DNA from: Marsupella aquatica
Lineage: Eukaryota; Marchantiophyta
Reading direction: 5' to 3'
Assembly: GCA_973895155.1 (NCBI GenBank)
Contig: OZ316893.1
Location: forward strand, 13,082,001 to 13,146,000
Length of the DNA stretch: 64,000 nt
Shown: piece after piece, positions 48,447 to 61,600 of the stretch
How the letters are laid out: each line of letters starts with the position of its first letter
Position numbering within the stretch: the stretch's first letter is position 1
The notes under the pieces: model-generated
Seen by the model: the letters and a program-made list of their open reading frames with translations, nothing else
Database searches by the model: none
Told to the model about the DNA's origin: nothing
Translations under genes and position numbers: made by a program

Positions 48447-50012
48447 TCATGACAACATCCTTAACTGCTTCAGATCATTTTCCAATTCCTCAATCTTCGC
48501 GGCCCACTCAAGCTTGAAGACTAAAGGTGGCAAAGGACCTTGCTTCGTGTCGTCTTCGCTATCACTATCACTACTGTACCTTGCACCACCTGATCCACCT
48601 TTCCGCTTCTTTGGCTTTGATCTGCTGTCTCGCAGTGCTGCTGCTCGCTGTAATGCCTCAAAAACACTTTGTCCACTAAATTTTGTATCAGATTGATCAT
48701 CTACAGCTTGTGATGAATCCACACTGGTGCTACTAGCCATGTTTCCTGCATCCCTCTCGATCACGGAAGTAGAGGAGTTTTGCACTGCACCTATTTTTGC
48801 CTTCTTATTGTTCCAAACTTCGTCTGCGTTTGCATTCGGTGTAGCCCTAAACTCCTGTGATGAATATTCATCACTTTTCATTTCTGTGGTACTTCCTTCT
48901 CTTGATGAAGGTTGCGACTTCCATACATCGCGAACCCCTGCCTGCTTCTTAAGACTAGGGTTCCCTTTGCTCACTCTGCCTCTCACACTGCTTGAAGACG
49001 AAGCACTTAATGGAGCCTTCATCCGTGCATCTTTGGAGGTAACAGCCGATCTGGTCTGTCTTTCAAGAGACTGCTTGTACTCATCCCCAGACCTTTCAGA
49101 TAAAGAGACTTTCATCTTCTTACCGTGTAAGACTTGTTCCGAGAGATGCTGCAGGACGGCTTCAATGTCTGATTCAGGCTCCGCCTCACAAAAGCCATAC
49201 CCTAGACACTGCCCTTCCCGGTCAGACAAGTACTTCCACCTTGTAACTTCTGGAACGGATTGCATTACGAACTTGTACTCCTCCTCAGTCACCTGCTTTG
49301 CCAGATTTGTAACACAAATTAGGGTTGTACCACCCTCGCGAATTGGCCCATCTGATGAACTTACTTTGCTAGGGCTGGTACCCTGGGTTACCTCAGTCGT
49401 TGGTGAAGCTGAGGATTTGACGACCTCGTGCCTTCTCCTTAGCTCAGCTTGTTTCCGTTGTGTGAGCAATTCACCTGCTACGTCATTCAGATTCCCTCGA
49501 GAGATGCGAGGTCTCTCATTCTCCAGCTGTGTTTTTAGAGCTGCGAGTCCTGCAAACCCGTCCTTGACAACCACCTGTCGAGTGGTTGAGGTACCCTCCG
49601 AGGAGCTCACTGGTGAATTAGTCCTGCTCTTGGCCTGTTTTTCACTCTTCCCCCTGGTTTGGACCTCACCAGAAGACTTGTTGGGCTCTCTGTCACGTTT
49701 ACCTTGGGACGCAACCTCCTTCGATGCAATGACTCTCGGATTGGAAGCCTGGGAAACAACAATGGCCTGCTTCTTCGGTCGCACGAACGCTTGTGAGAGT
49801 TGAATTTTAGTCTTTTGTGGCAACGACAACCAACCCACGCTGCTGCTACCGCTGCCATATGGTCGAATACCAATGGTTTGAGTCGTGTAGCTTCCTCTTC
49901 GCCATTCTGGTTCTGATGTGCCTTTGGATTCCCAAATCCAAGACGTGGACGGGAAAGACCCTTGCCCTTTGCAACTACTAATAATGGCGCATCCAACACT
50001 AGATGCCACCAT
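48447..50012 (-). CDS. RRM-domain RNA-binding protein, probably plastid-targeted
   Basis: This is a single exon of 521 residues from an ATG. Residues 1-75 are rich in Ser and hydroxylated residues and poor in acids, as in chloroplast transit peptides. One RNA-recognition motif lies at about 229-304: RNP2-like LICVTNL (231-237), the helix EEEYKFVMQSV, and a degenerate RNP1 (CLGYGFCEA, about 279-287) that keeps one aromatic. The rest is low complexity, Ser/Lys/Arg-rich. Near the end come a basic patch (KPKKRKGG), an acidic-Ser run (SDSDSEDD) and a final coiled-coil-like helix (FKLEWAAKIEELENDLKQLR). The KKRK patch could also be a nuclear signal, so localisation is open. The target RNA is unknown. 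A 358-codon frame on the opposite strand is a shadow of the Ser-rich composition. Confidence 0.75.
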   Translation of the reverse strand: MVASSVGCAIISSCKGQGSFPSTSWIWESKGTSEPEWRRGSYTTQTIGIRPYGSGSSSVGWLSLPQKTKIQLSQAFVRPKKQAIVVSQASNPRVIASKEVASQGKRDREPNKSSGEVQTRGKSEKQAKSRTNSPVSSSEGTSTTRQVVVKDGFAGLAALKTQLENERPRISRGNLNDVAGELLTQRKQAELRRRHEVVKSSASPTTEVTQGTSPSKVSSSDGPIREGGTTLICVTNLAKQVTEEEYKFVMQSVPEVTRWKYLSDREGQCLGYGFCEAEPESDIEAVLQHLSEQVLHGKKMKVSLSERSGDEYKQSLERQTRSAVTSKDARMKAPLSASSSSSVRGRVSKGNPSLKKQAGVRDVWKSQPSSREGSTTEMKSDEYSSQEFRATPNANADEVWNNKKAKIGAVQNSSTSVIERDAGNMASSTSVDSSQAVDDQSDTKFSGQSVFEALQRAAALRDSRSKPKKRKGGSGGARYSSDSDSEDDTKQGPLPPLVFKLEWAAKIEELENDLKQLRMLS

Positions 50013-52300
50013 GACTGACTGACGGACTCCCTCCCTCCCTCACTCTACATTACAAACTCAATCGAACACCAAAATTAATGCAGCAATTCACAGAGGCACG
50101 CGGGAAGGGCAGGGAATTGCCATTGTGCCCCAAAAGCAAGAATAAATTGCCGATTCAGGAGGGAGGCAACTGGATTCTGAAAGCCTTCTTCACGACACCC
50201 TAGCTGCCAACTGCAGAGCGCCAAAGCCGAATGGAAATTAACCATTCCCACGAACCCAATCTAATCTAATCTGATCGACTCGTACCCAATTGACGAAAAT
50301 ACATCCTATCAACTCATGGAATTCGAAGCTTTGGCACGCGGAGTCTGAGCATCGTCACAGAAATAGTCGAACCTCAGTCTGAGCATCGTCACAGAAATAG
50401 TCGAACCTCCAAGTTTGCAATTGAACATCAAGCAGCCCGACAACAATCCTCAAAAATCATGGCAGGAAAAGCAATCATCCTCAAAAATCACGGCAGGAAA
50501 AGCAATCATCCTCAAAAGTCATGGCAGGAAAAGTATTGAAGGTGGCTGAATGACAGAGGTAAGATTCACCAGTGTGGGAATGGGGAGTTCAAGCCATGAA
50601 AGCTTTGGAATGACAGTTTGCTGATTTGATTTTGTTGGGTTGGCAACGATCTCCACCATGAATAGAGGAATCTGCTGTGAAATCGTGGGCAGGACGCTTT
50701 CTCTTGGAGCTCCCGTCCCCTGCTCCCCTTTTTAACCAGGGGCGGGTTTCATGCAGCAGCATGCCACACTCGCTTTCCTCCCTACCCCCCCCCCCCCCCA
50801 CTCTTGGTCCAAAAGCAAAAGTGCACAAGGATGTGCATGTGTGTGTCTCTGAGTCTATCCAAGTGTCACCAGGGCTATCCTTCCAAGGGTGTGGGAGGGA
50901 AGGAGCTATATTGTGAACACTACCAAAGAGTGCCTGTTAAATCTAGGTCAACTTAATACACTGAGTACACCATAACATAAACACATACATTATACTTATG
51001 ATCTAAAAACCAAGTGATTTGAATAGCATGTGTCTTGATTTATGTTCTGGTTGTAAATTTGACATAAATTTAATGCATGGTTTACCAAACTCCAGCGAGA
51101 TCTTGATAAACGCAAAATCATGCAAACAAGTCCCCCAAGTTGCATCTGCTATAGGCAAAAGTGATAAAAATGGCCATCACACAAATTTTGATCCTTTTTA
51201 CACTCAATATGCACAATTTTTTGTGTAAGTACATGAGTATGTTAATATATTGTATTGTACATATAGAATATTAAATAGGTACAATGAGAGTTGGCTAAAT
51301 CTTGTGATTTTTCCCTTTGTAGTTTTCAGGGCTTTATGGGAGCATAATGCCCTTGTCATGATAGTATCATCTCTTTAGGAAGATTCTCATTTATTTTTAC
51401 TAAAGTTAGAAAAAATAAAAATCTCTCAGGCCTTTAATGAAGTTTAGCCCCAGAAACATCAAGCTTAAGCTGGCCGCTCGCATTTTTCAGGGCATATATC
51501 CCCATAAAATGCACTCTAACCAGTACATTATCCTATTCATAAAAGGTACAACCAAAGACACAGATTAAAAGTACATATTACTACATCTCAAACCTGGAAG
51601 TTTGAGGAAAAAAACTCCCAAAACTACCAGTTCTGGTCACTGTTGAGGAATGTGCGGAAATACATTTTTGTGTCTGCCACTATTTTCTGGGAAATATATT
51701 TAATTTGTCAGTGACCATGACTGGAGGGCAGAAAGGAGAGATTTGAGACTCTCTACTAGATTTTAGCCCACATTTTTTTAATGATGAATCTGACACACAT
51801 TGGAGTGACACATCTGACTGTTTTGGTTTGGGTGTCCATTGAATTTGCATCAGTAACTTCTCCTCCAAGTAAAGTGTCTTAAATAAGCAAAAGCTGGTTC
51901 TAGTTCTCTCGTTGCACTTGCACTGTTGGTGCACGAGCTTCACCTCTCGTTGTGAGTTCTCTCCTTCTCTCACCCAATCTGTGGAAGCTCGCGTTTTGAT
52001 TCGTCTTTTCGGTTGCAATTACGGTAGTAGGTTGAAGCATTGTGTGTTGAGCAATTTGAGCTCTGTTAATTAAACACTCTGTCTCGTTCAAATTTCTTCT
52101 CTACCAGGTCGATTGGTTTTCTCTAGCTCCAAAATCTTAGTTTCATGTGCTCATACTCTGTCTCGGTTTCGTTCGCTACTTCCCGTTAGGTTTTGAGCAT
52201 TTTGTCGAAACTCAGCTCAGAAATTTCGGCTTTATAAACGCTCTGTCTGTGATTTGGAGTATTCAGTGATCTTTGAATTTGGCGGACTGACATTGCTGCA
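50013..52300. other. Intergenic with two short tandem-repeat blocks
   Basis: At 50342-50409 a 34-bp unit (AGTCTGAGCATCGTCACAGA...) occurs twice. At 50442-50535 a 31-bp unit (CCTCAAAAATCATGGCAGGA...) occurs three times. Both lie a few hundred bases upstream of the RRM gene start. A poly-C run is at 50787-50800. The last few hundred bases are the promoter and 5' UTR of the leucine gene. Confidence 0.7.
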
Positions 52301-52369
52301 ATGGTGGCTTCTGCAGCTCAATTGAATGTCTCTGCGGCAATCGGGAGTCCCGATCTAACCAGCAGCTGA
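52301..52369 (+). other. 22-codon upstream ORF or first transit-peptide exon of LeuC
   Basis: ATG to TGA encodes MVASAAQLNVSAAIGSPDLT plus SS, which looks like the start of a plastid transit peptide but is out of frame with the downstream ATG at 52461. It may act as a uORF. Alternatively a donor at AAT|GTCTCT (52328) and an acceptor at GTGCAG|ACG (52427/52428) would fuse its first 9 codons in frame to the LeuC coding region. Confidence 0.4.
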
Positions 52370-52460
52370 GGAAAGTTAGGAATCCCGCCGAATTCTTCCC
52401 CTGTCCCGTTCGAATTTCTCCGTGCAGACGGACAGACGGACAACTCTTCGCTCGGGAATT

Positions 52461-55400
52461 ATGGGTGGGTTAGCCGCCATGGCTGACGGAGTAAGAGGAG
52501 CGACGGCACTCATGACTCCCTCACAACCCCTCCAACGAGTGTCTGCCATGCCAACTGTGATGGCTCCATTCCAACCCAGAAAGCGAGTCGGGGCTCTGAA
52601 AATCATGTCCGTGATGGCACCGCCACAGCCCCAGCAACGAGCCCCTGCTTCAACCGGAGCTGTACGTTCCGGTCTCTGTAGATAATGCGTGAATGTCACT
52701 TTGTTGCGAGTTGAACTCGTATGACTGTTGCTAGCAATTGGGAATTATGCTGCAATAGCAGTATGTGACTCCGCCCTTAGTTTGGAGATAATGCTGGTGG
52801 TGGAAATCTTATTATGCTCTTTATGGGATTTTGACTTTTGGTTTGTGTAATTGAGATCCTTGCATGTTGACAAGAAATACATTTTATGGAATGCAGGTCA
52901 AGCATGCGATGACTGTGACCGAGAAGATTCTAGCGAAGGCATCTAACAAGGACAAACTAGCACCTGGGGAGAATGTGTGGGTTAATGTGGACACCCTTAT
53001 GACCCATGATGTCTGTGGACCTGGAACCATCGGAATCTTCAAGAGAGAATTTGGAGCCAACGCGAAGGTGAAGATTTGTGCCGTCGTTGGAAGACATAGC
53101 CTGACTCGTTGATTGGGATTGCGTAGGGTTCTCTGATTCCGTTGAATGTGTTCGAGTGTTACAGCTCGCTATTTTGGCATTTTCTTACTCTGGGACATTT
53201 TTGTCACGGTTGGAAAGGAGAGTAGCTTCCCGCACTCCTGTAAATATATGGCATTAAATGCGTGTTGGCCTGTTTCGGAACAAGGCCAAATCAGCCATTT
53301 TCGACATTCTAGAGCTCCGGATCGTGTTCCCATAATTGGTTGCAAGTTTTGCGCTTCTATGGTGTCCAGAACTCTTGATTTCCCGAACTTCAGTTGCGAA
53401 GCCTGTACGCCGTTTCGAAAGAGCTAGAATGGCAATTGAAGTATTGACTTATTTGCGTGTACAATGCAGGTGTGGGACCGTGAAAAGATTATCTTAATTC
53501 CTGATCATTACATTTTTACCGAGGATGAGCGTGCAAACAGAAATGTGGATATACTTCGTGAATTTGCTCTTGAACAGGACATCAAGTACTTCTACGACAT
53601 CAAAGACAGGGGCAACTTTAAGGTAGCCCAAATACGTTATCTCTTGTGTACGGGAATATTAAATTATGTGCCCACAGTTTTGTCATGTTTTCTTTCATCT
53701 CTGGCGTTTAATGCTACGTACTGCCTTCCTTCCCGTGAGGCGGCATGTCTAACAGTCCATCGTTGATGAAATGTTTGTGAGCTAGACGCTTTGACCAAAC
53801 ATATTAAGGGACGACTCCTTTGTCAATTGAATGACCATGAGATGTATATTCGTATTTGTAGGCAAATCCAGACTACAAAGGAGTGTGCCACGTCGCCTTA
53901 GCACAGGAGGGGCACTGTCGTCCTGGAGAGGTTATTATTCTGGCTTGACAGATTTCCGTCTACAAAGAGGCAACAAGTGATGAATTGAATGAAGGATCAA
54001 CAAGAACATATGCCGTGTCCGAAAAGCCTGATCTCGATCTTGCAATGACTTCTCTTATTGGTGAAGCTCATGTGTGCGTTAAGCTTTTTTACTGTAGCAA
54101 AGACACTTATTTCACCTATTGCTCCGGATGCAGGTTCTTTTTGGTACAGACTCGCACACTTGCAATGCAGGTGCTTTTGGCCAGTTTGCAACAGGCATTG
54201 GGAACACTGATGCTGGATTCATCATGGGTACCGGCAAACTGCTTGTTAAGGTAGGCATAAGAAACCAGATCTCAAAATTAGGAGATACATTACCGGTAAT
54301 ATATCGTCTATTGCGATCTGGGTGCAGATCTCCATGCAGTTTTCTCTGTTCCATACTGGTGTTTTGTGCGATACTGAACAAAAATTGCTATGATTCAGGT
54401 TCCCCCAACCTTGAGATTTAGGCTGGAAGGAGAACTTCCGAATTACCTGTTGGCCAAAGACCTCATTCTCCAGGTAAGTCTTTCAACTTTCCTTTTATCA
54501 GGTCCACATTCTTTTCATTTATCTGTGTCTCTTCTAGCTCGTACTTCAATAATACTACAAGTGCGTTAAGATTACATTTGTCACTAAATGTTCTCACAGT
54601 GTTGCTTTCTGCCGCTCTGGACATATTACTCAACTTACCTGCCGGTACGTAATATGATGTAGATGTTCTTAAATGTTCTTAGATAATTCAACTGACTGAT
54701 TGATTGTCGATGCAGATAATTGGTGAAATTTCTGTTGCCGGAGCTACTTACAAAGCTATGGAGTTCTGTGGCTCTACCATTGATTCTTTAACGGTATGAC
54801 TTCCTTGAGACTGGGTTGGAAATTTGTATTTTTGAACCGGACAGCTAAGTTTCTGTGACCGTGATCGCCAATACTTCCCAGAGTCTCCTTTGTGGCCCAC
54901 ATGACGTGTGTTACGAAATGAAGAATACTGTGGATGTCATTGTGAGTAAACTAACCCTCCTGTCGTTACTTACCTCAGATGGAAGACAGGATGACTATTT
55001 GCAATATGGTCGTGGAAGCTGGTGGTAAGAATGGAGTTGTGGCTGCAGACAAAATAACATTTGAGTACCTAGAGGTATATCCAACCTCGATTTAAATTAA
55101 ACAAAGAGAGTCCAATGATGAAGTGATGTGTGGGAAACCTTGTGGTCAGTGCTGCTTTCTATTAACATGTTCGTCCTGCAGTCAAATTGACTCTAAAGAT
55201 GTCTCTTTACATCTCTCCAGGGGAAGACCAGCGTTTCTTATGATCCCGTTTACTCAGATGCATCTGCAAGGTTAGCGATCTCCATCCTCTCTTTGGATCA
55301 TCCTGATTTATATGGTAACGTCTACTAAGGACATTAGTCGAGATCTTTACTTTGATGTTGTTTGACAATAGAAGCTGCTAGTGTAAGCACCAGGGTTCAA

Positions 55401-57117
55401 CGTAGCTCTTAATTGTCTGGGTTGTTATGCTCATGTCAATTTTCAACGGCATGCTGTTTTTTTTTAACTATTGGAATCAAGTTCCAAAAACAATGTTTTT
55501 TATGTCTAACTTTGGGTCGAAACTGACACTGGGATTCTGTTGTCCAGCTACCAACAAGAGTATGTCTTCGATGTCTCTAAGCTGGAACCATTAGTTGCCA
55601 AGGTATGTATACTCTGGCTCAACTTGTCAGAATACTTTCATGCTTTATAGTGAGACTTCCCGTTCACCGCCAATTTGAGCATCTGATGTCTGGACAATCT
55701 TATGGCAATCCCTTAACATGATGGGTCATCTTTGTTGGACCAATCGCCATCTATTTGGTTATGTATCTGCAGAGAGCAACCCATTTTGCGGTGTTGATTC
55801 AGTTAACGCACTTTTCTTTTCTTTTTCCTTCCTGTTAGAGGCCTCTATAGTGTCGCACGAATTGTCCTAGATTTAACACTTTTGACGTCTTGGGATCTGC
55901 TTCTGCTGACTGCAGCCACATTCTCCAGATAATCGGGCAACAGCTCGAGAATGCAAGGATGTGAAGATCGACAGAGTCTACATTGGATCTTGCACTGGTG
56001 GCAAAACTGAGGATTTCGTCGCCGCAGCCAAGCTTCTCCATGCTGCGGTTTGCCTTTAACCCTGGGTGCAATGTTTGTGAGATCCTGGAGAAAAGAGAAT
56101 GTGGCTTTTGAATTTGTAGGACTTTCACATCAGTTGGCTGTCCTGAAATATCAAGGAAGCCATCTCTGGACATGGATTTGGTTCCTGGTACACCAATGGC
56201 GGCTCCGTTTTTGCATGCCTCAGGCAGAAACTATTTGACATATATTCATGCATAGGCTGGTACATAATGTGTTCGATATCTGTCACCGCAATTTGCATCA
56301 AATTACAGAATTTTTTTGTGATTCTTTGGGAGATCAGCTTAGCTTACTAATGAAAGCCATGCTTTCATGGTGCAGGGTACCAAGGTTAAAGTTCCAACTT
56401 TTCTGGTGCCTGCCACTCAAAAGGTGTGTTCATTTTCTCAAGCTACAGAGGATTATCTCAATGATTAAAGAGATACACCTTGTGTTACCTTACATCGGAA
56501 GCTAGACTCAATACTACCTGTAATTACCGATTTCTTCTATTGTCTAAGTCACGACAAATCTGTTGGGATTTACTGGAGGCATACTCTTGTTATACTTGAG
56601 GCAATTGCGTTGATAAATTGGGTTGGGGCTTGATTTTGTTCAAAAGGTGTGGATGGATCTATACACAATGCCAGTACCTGGAGCTGATGGCAAGACATGC
56701 GCACAACTGTTCGAGGAAGCTGGATGTGACACTCCAACTTCACCTTCTTGTGGTGCATGCTTAGGTGGCCCACGGGATACATATGCACGCCTGAATGAAC
56801 CGCAGGTGTGCAACTGTTTCTACTCAGTGATTTCTTTAGCTCATAACAATTTGCAGGGTCTAGACACTGAAGTTCATTATTTCATATATCTTGTGATGTA
56901 AACTTGTTGGGCAAGTCACAAAAAGAAGCTTGCGATTACACATTTGATGGCTATAAAAAATGTTATTTGTGCCTTACAGGTGTGTGTTTCAACCACAAAT
57001 CGAAACTTTCCGGGCAGGATGGGACACAAGGAAGGTCAAATTTATCTTGCATCCCCTTACACTGCGATGGCATCTGCACTCACTGGCTTTGTCACTGATC
57101 CGAGAGACTTTTTGTGA
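52461..57117 (+). CDS. IIL1: 3-isopropylmalate dehydratase large subunit, plastid, 14 exons
   Basis: Exons 52461-52661, 52897-53067, 53470-53622, 53862-53930, 54134-54250, 54399-54473, 54716-54793, 54979-55074, 55221-55270, 55548-55602, 55916-56047, 56376-56423, 56647-56805 and 56980-57117, all in phase, give 513 residues, the usual length. It is the LeuC-type subunit that isomerises 2-isopropylmalate to 3-isopropylmalate in leucine synthesis, and in some plants a glucosinolate side-chain step; it works with a small subunit in the plastid. The three 4Fe-4S cysteines are present: C381 in IGSCTGG, and C450 and C453 in [10 protein letters not shown]. Other family blocks are [25 protein letters not shown] and NRNFPGRMG. 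The first ~65 residues are a Met/Pro/Gln-rich probable transit peptide. The start is uncertain (see 52301-52369). Confidence 0.95.
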
Positions 57118-58675
57118 TCACTTTTTAGCCTGCTCTGATTAGGCTTTCACAAATTTTGGCCTGCTCTGGTTTAGCAGTCACAAGTTTTGGTAATCTGCAT
57201 TACATGTATGAGTGCTCACTGTCAGCTACTTTTGGTAGACTGGACAAAGAACGAAGAGCGAAATCTGTAGTTAAAGTGAAGTTTGCACGTGTTGAAACCG
57301 ATGGAAATTTGCGATATTCCACATCAAACTCGGTTCAGCGAAGGACTTGTGAATGCCTTTCTTTGCCGCAAGTCTGCTTAGGGAAACAAGAGTTGGTTGC
57401 ATGAAATGACAATACCTTAACGGAAGTACAATAAAAGACTGGATGTATAGAGATTATTTTATCAGTTATGATCGGGTGGTCTGTCACAAATTCCGTAGAT
57501 GTGAATCTTGTTGGCGTTTGAGGGAGCAAAATGATACATACCATTATGGTAAATTTGACAAATTGAAGTCAATTGACCAGTATCGTTGTAACGCATTTGG
57601 TAGTTGCCGAATGGCAAATTAACGCAGACGGGTCGAGTTTACATGTTGCAAGCGCAAATTGAAGTGTTGAGATAGAACTGTTCTGGTCAAACTCAATTGC
57701 GGGACTTCAACCCATACAGGAGAAGAAGGCTTGTTTGGTGATCACTGTTTTGTTCAAGACCTCAGAACTTCAACCCTTACAGAATAAGAAAGCATATTTT
57801 GGTTTGAAGTGCTGGCAACACTTCCATATCATTTGTTTTGAAGTGCTAGAAACACTTCCATATCAGAAACTCCCGAAGCGTGTCTGCAATTTTTTAAGAA
57901 TTCCAATCTCGACAGGGTCGGAAGAAAGAAAGTTGAAAGGAAACTTGTACATTCTCCGTCAGGGTTGAGGGTAGGATAATTAAAACGAAAACTTCTACGG
58001 CTTCCGCTGGTGGCGGTAGGTGTGCAGGTTACCATGTCACACCACCAAATATTTAACAACATTTCTGAACGGTTTGGAGCAAGGAATGTTGAAGACACTC
58101 AGTTTCCAAACAAAGTCTCACGGATACAAGACTCCAAGTCAGATCTTTGAACCCACGAAGTACACCTCGAAAATTCATATAAACCCTAGGGCTCCATCCA
58201 TTCAAAACCACAATCCATTCAAAAACACAACACTGGTTGACCGTAACAAAAAATTGACCCGCCCAAAATATGGAGAGCTATGACACTTACAGCCAAGAAT
58301 ATCAATCTCAGCTTTATAATACAAGCACCATTCAGCTTTTCTGCAGGCGTAACTTCTGTGCCACATGCAGAGAACATTTGATAAAACTGTCACACCAGTG
58401 TGAAGCGACCCAGACCCCTTCCCATGGGTTGAGCCTCTCTGCCCTGTACAAGACAGAAAAAGTTTGAGAAGATTGGTCAGTATGTAACTGATGAGCCAAT
58501 ACTTGAAACGTAGAGACACTTCAATATCCCAAACCATGCAGGAGAGAACCTTGACAAGTCTTTCAAATACCATCTTGGTGCACCAATTTCAACAGCGCTA
58601 CAATTTTTGTTCCAGGACAGCATTATTAACTTCGATTTGTGATTGCACCACAGTATCATGTGGGTATTTATACCT
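57118..58675. other. Intergenic between convergent genes
   Basis: It holds the 3' regions of LeuC and the kinase gene. A 35-bp imperfect duplicate (TTGAAGTGCTGGCAACACTT...) is at 57803 and 57838. No gene was seen. Confidence 0.5.
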
Positions 58676-61600
58676 TCACGGAATGTACCAATAGACTGGC
58701 CAAGGAACCAGGTGTTCAGGAAACTGTACCTTAATTGGGAAGTCCAAAGAGAGCCGCCGATTTCGAACAGGTTTCTGTGGACTTTGGGGAATTGCTCCTG
58801 GGTTGCTCCCGCCGCTTACAAAATTGGCTGCTGGTTTCCTGCTTTGGTTTGTAGGTGTAACAGTTGGGGTCTGTGCGGAACTCTTCTTTCTAGCCTGGGT
58901 AGTTGCAGACCTTGAATTTGATGAATCGGCTGCAATACCTCCTAAGACTTTGACATCTTTCCCATGAGAGTTCAAAGTTCGCCCTGTTGGGATATCTACA
59001 TTCTGTGGCTTCTTCTTTGTACTAACAGGAGGAGGTTTCTGGGGTCCAGTACAAGTTGCTGGTCGCCTGCATTGAGATGCTGCAGTGCCATTATTTTGAG
59101 GTTTCGCTGAAGTTATTGGATCTGTTGAACCTTTGGTGGCTACACTATTACCTGCTGCTAGTTTCCGTACACCTGACAAACTTTCTCTTTTAGAGGTAAC
59201 AGTTTTCAAGTGATCACTTGTCAAGGGCCTCTCATTTCCGATGCCATCCAAGGACAGCCGCCTGTTCCTCGAGTTTGGGAGTTTATCTGAGAAGTCACCC
59301 AAAGCTTTCACCCCACTTAAATTATTGAACGAGGTTTGTCTTACCAATCCGTCACGTCTCCCGGGTATAACCCTGGTTGGTTTGGAAACTTTAGTTTGAC
59401 TCGTCACAGGTTCGGCTCTTGATGGGTCGGTAAGACTGTCTAATGCTTCCACCCCTAATCTACCCGATAAATGGCGTTCATTTGTCAAGGCATTTAGTCT
59501 TTGGGATGGCTCTGGACAATCAACTCTGCCTTGAGTGACCAATTCAGGCGCCTCAAGTGTCACCACACCATCCCCTGCCAATGACTGCATTAAATCTGGT
59601 AAGCTCTCACATCCACCATCCCCTGCCAATGACTGCAACAAATCTGGTAAGCTCTCACATCCTGTGAGGAACGAATGACTAACAAAAAGGACTTATAATG
59701 GAGACAGGAGTAAGTGCAAGATCAATTGATCAGCCAGTCCAGTTCAGAAGACAATGAAGGTGCTACGAAATAAAGGACTTACAGTTCGTAGATCATCAGA
59801 AACGACCATCGCTTGCGCTTGATCCAAATCAGTGATTGTCGCCCGCACACTAGTGACTGACTCATTAGAGTGGACACTGGCTGCTGATCGCACTGTCTTC
59901 AATGAATCAATTTTGTGTGCAACAACATCGGCCTGAGGTGCATATGAGATGTCGATAGGTGCCCTTACCCGGAGAACCGAATCCCCTGACCGGCTGCTCC
60001 CCACTGATCTTGCTGAATCTACAGAATTTTCTCTTCTTGGTGCAGCAGATTCTGTTTCACTTTGATCCAGGGCATCAACTGGTGCTCTGATACGAATTGA
60101 TGAGTCGTCTGAACGACTACTGCCAACTGATCTTACGGACTCTGTGGACTTCTCTCGCCTTGGAGTCGCAACTGTGGGAGGAGTAGCTACAGATTTACTC
60201 TTCAGAATGCCTGGGGCACTGATGAGACTGGAGACATCAGATCTGTCGTTTAAATTCTGGAATTCACCTGGGTCTACCTTAGGAGACAGTATGTAGGCGG
60301 TTTTGAAGTGCTTCATGTTGACTCTGGGAGTGGAAGGAAGACTCTGAGGAGCAGGCGTGGTTTCTGTAGGGGATTTGGGAATGACCTTACCCAACATTGC
60401 CACTCTTGGCAGTTTCGCTTTTAAAGCTTGATTTGCTGGAAAATTCACATCTGCCAGCATTTCGTCATTGTCTGTTGATGACAATGCATGCAAAAGTATC
60501 AGCTTTAATAGCAAACAACCACTTGACTTATAAAAAAATGTCCAGCGCATGCCTACTGTGGATTCCATTAAACTTGTTCTAGTTTTGGATCGGGTGATTA
60601 CACGTTACTCATCCAAAAAACACTGATTTCCCTTCTGTGAGTAATGGCAACTAAGAAACATACCTCGACTCGATAGAATGGCCCGAGGTGCTAAGATTGG
60701 TGCAACTCTAGAGCGAACGGCAGGAGCAATGGGCTTCTCACTTGACAACCCTGAAGGCGGACGTGCAGGATAAGAACTTATCAATAATTTTTCACAAGAC
60801 ATTATTGTTACAGCAAGAAAGTCTAGCTTGCATATCATCTCTAGTTTATTAGATACAGGAAACCATCACTAGCTCAATTGTTTACAGCAATTGAGAAATC
60901 TAATGAGAGACTAAACTAGAACAACTTTGTCGTTAAATTGACCCTCGGAACAAAACCCACGCAAAGTTAATAATTGGATCTTTTCGCAATGACGAAACAG
61001 AAGGTGCAGCCATGGTCAGACTCAAAATTCAATATCCGATCCTAGTGTACTCACCAGATTGGTGCCTGTTTCCTGGGGAGTCTGCAACTGGCTTAGATTC
61101 CACTGTTTGCCCATCCAACACTAATTTGTCGCCAGGGACCACAAAAGTTGGGTAAGAGCTTTCCAGTCCCATGGGAATCGACGCTAGTCCTGAAGGAAAG
61201 AGCAAACAAACCAACCAGCTTGTATATTATTAGGGAGAAAGCTACCCAGAAAAACAGACATTTACATGCCCAGTATCTAAGCCAATGACATCACTACTCT
61301 TGAAGTTCATTAATCTCGATAGTGAATGACCGTTTCGTTGCAGTCTACATGCTACACAGGTATAAGTAAAAGTACATAAAACCTGAGATACACCCAAATG
61401 TTTTCTTGTCTTGAGAAGCTCTGACTCGAAGCATGGGAGCAGGTGCTGGTGCATGGCGAAGATGTGCCTGCAACGTTGGATGCAAAAGCATGTCCCTGGC
61501 GGATATTCTGGTGGCCTGCATTTAATGAGCACATAGTAAATTGTTGCGTTTTTTTTTTGAGAAGTGATGCAATATCTTTTCCAATTGAGATTGTCCGAAG

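Noticed and set aside
48727-49803. A 358-codon plus-strand ORF, the longest on that strand in the region
   Set aside because: It is antisense to the RRM gene and follows from the other strand's Ser-rich codon use. It shows no motif, and the minus-strand frame has a start, a transit peptide and an RRM.
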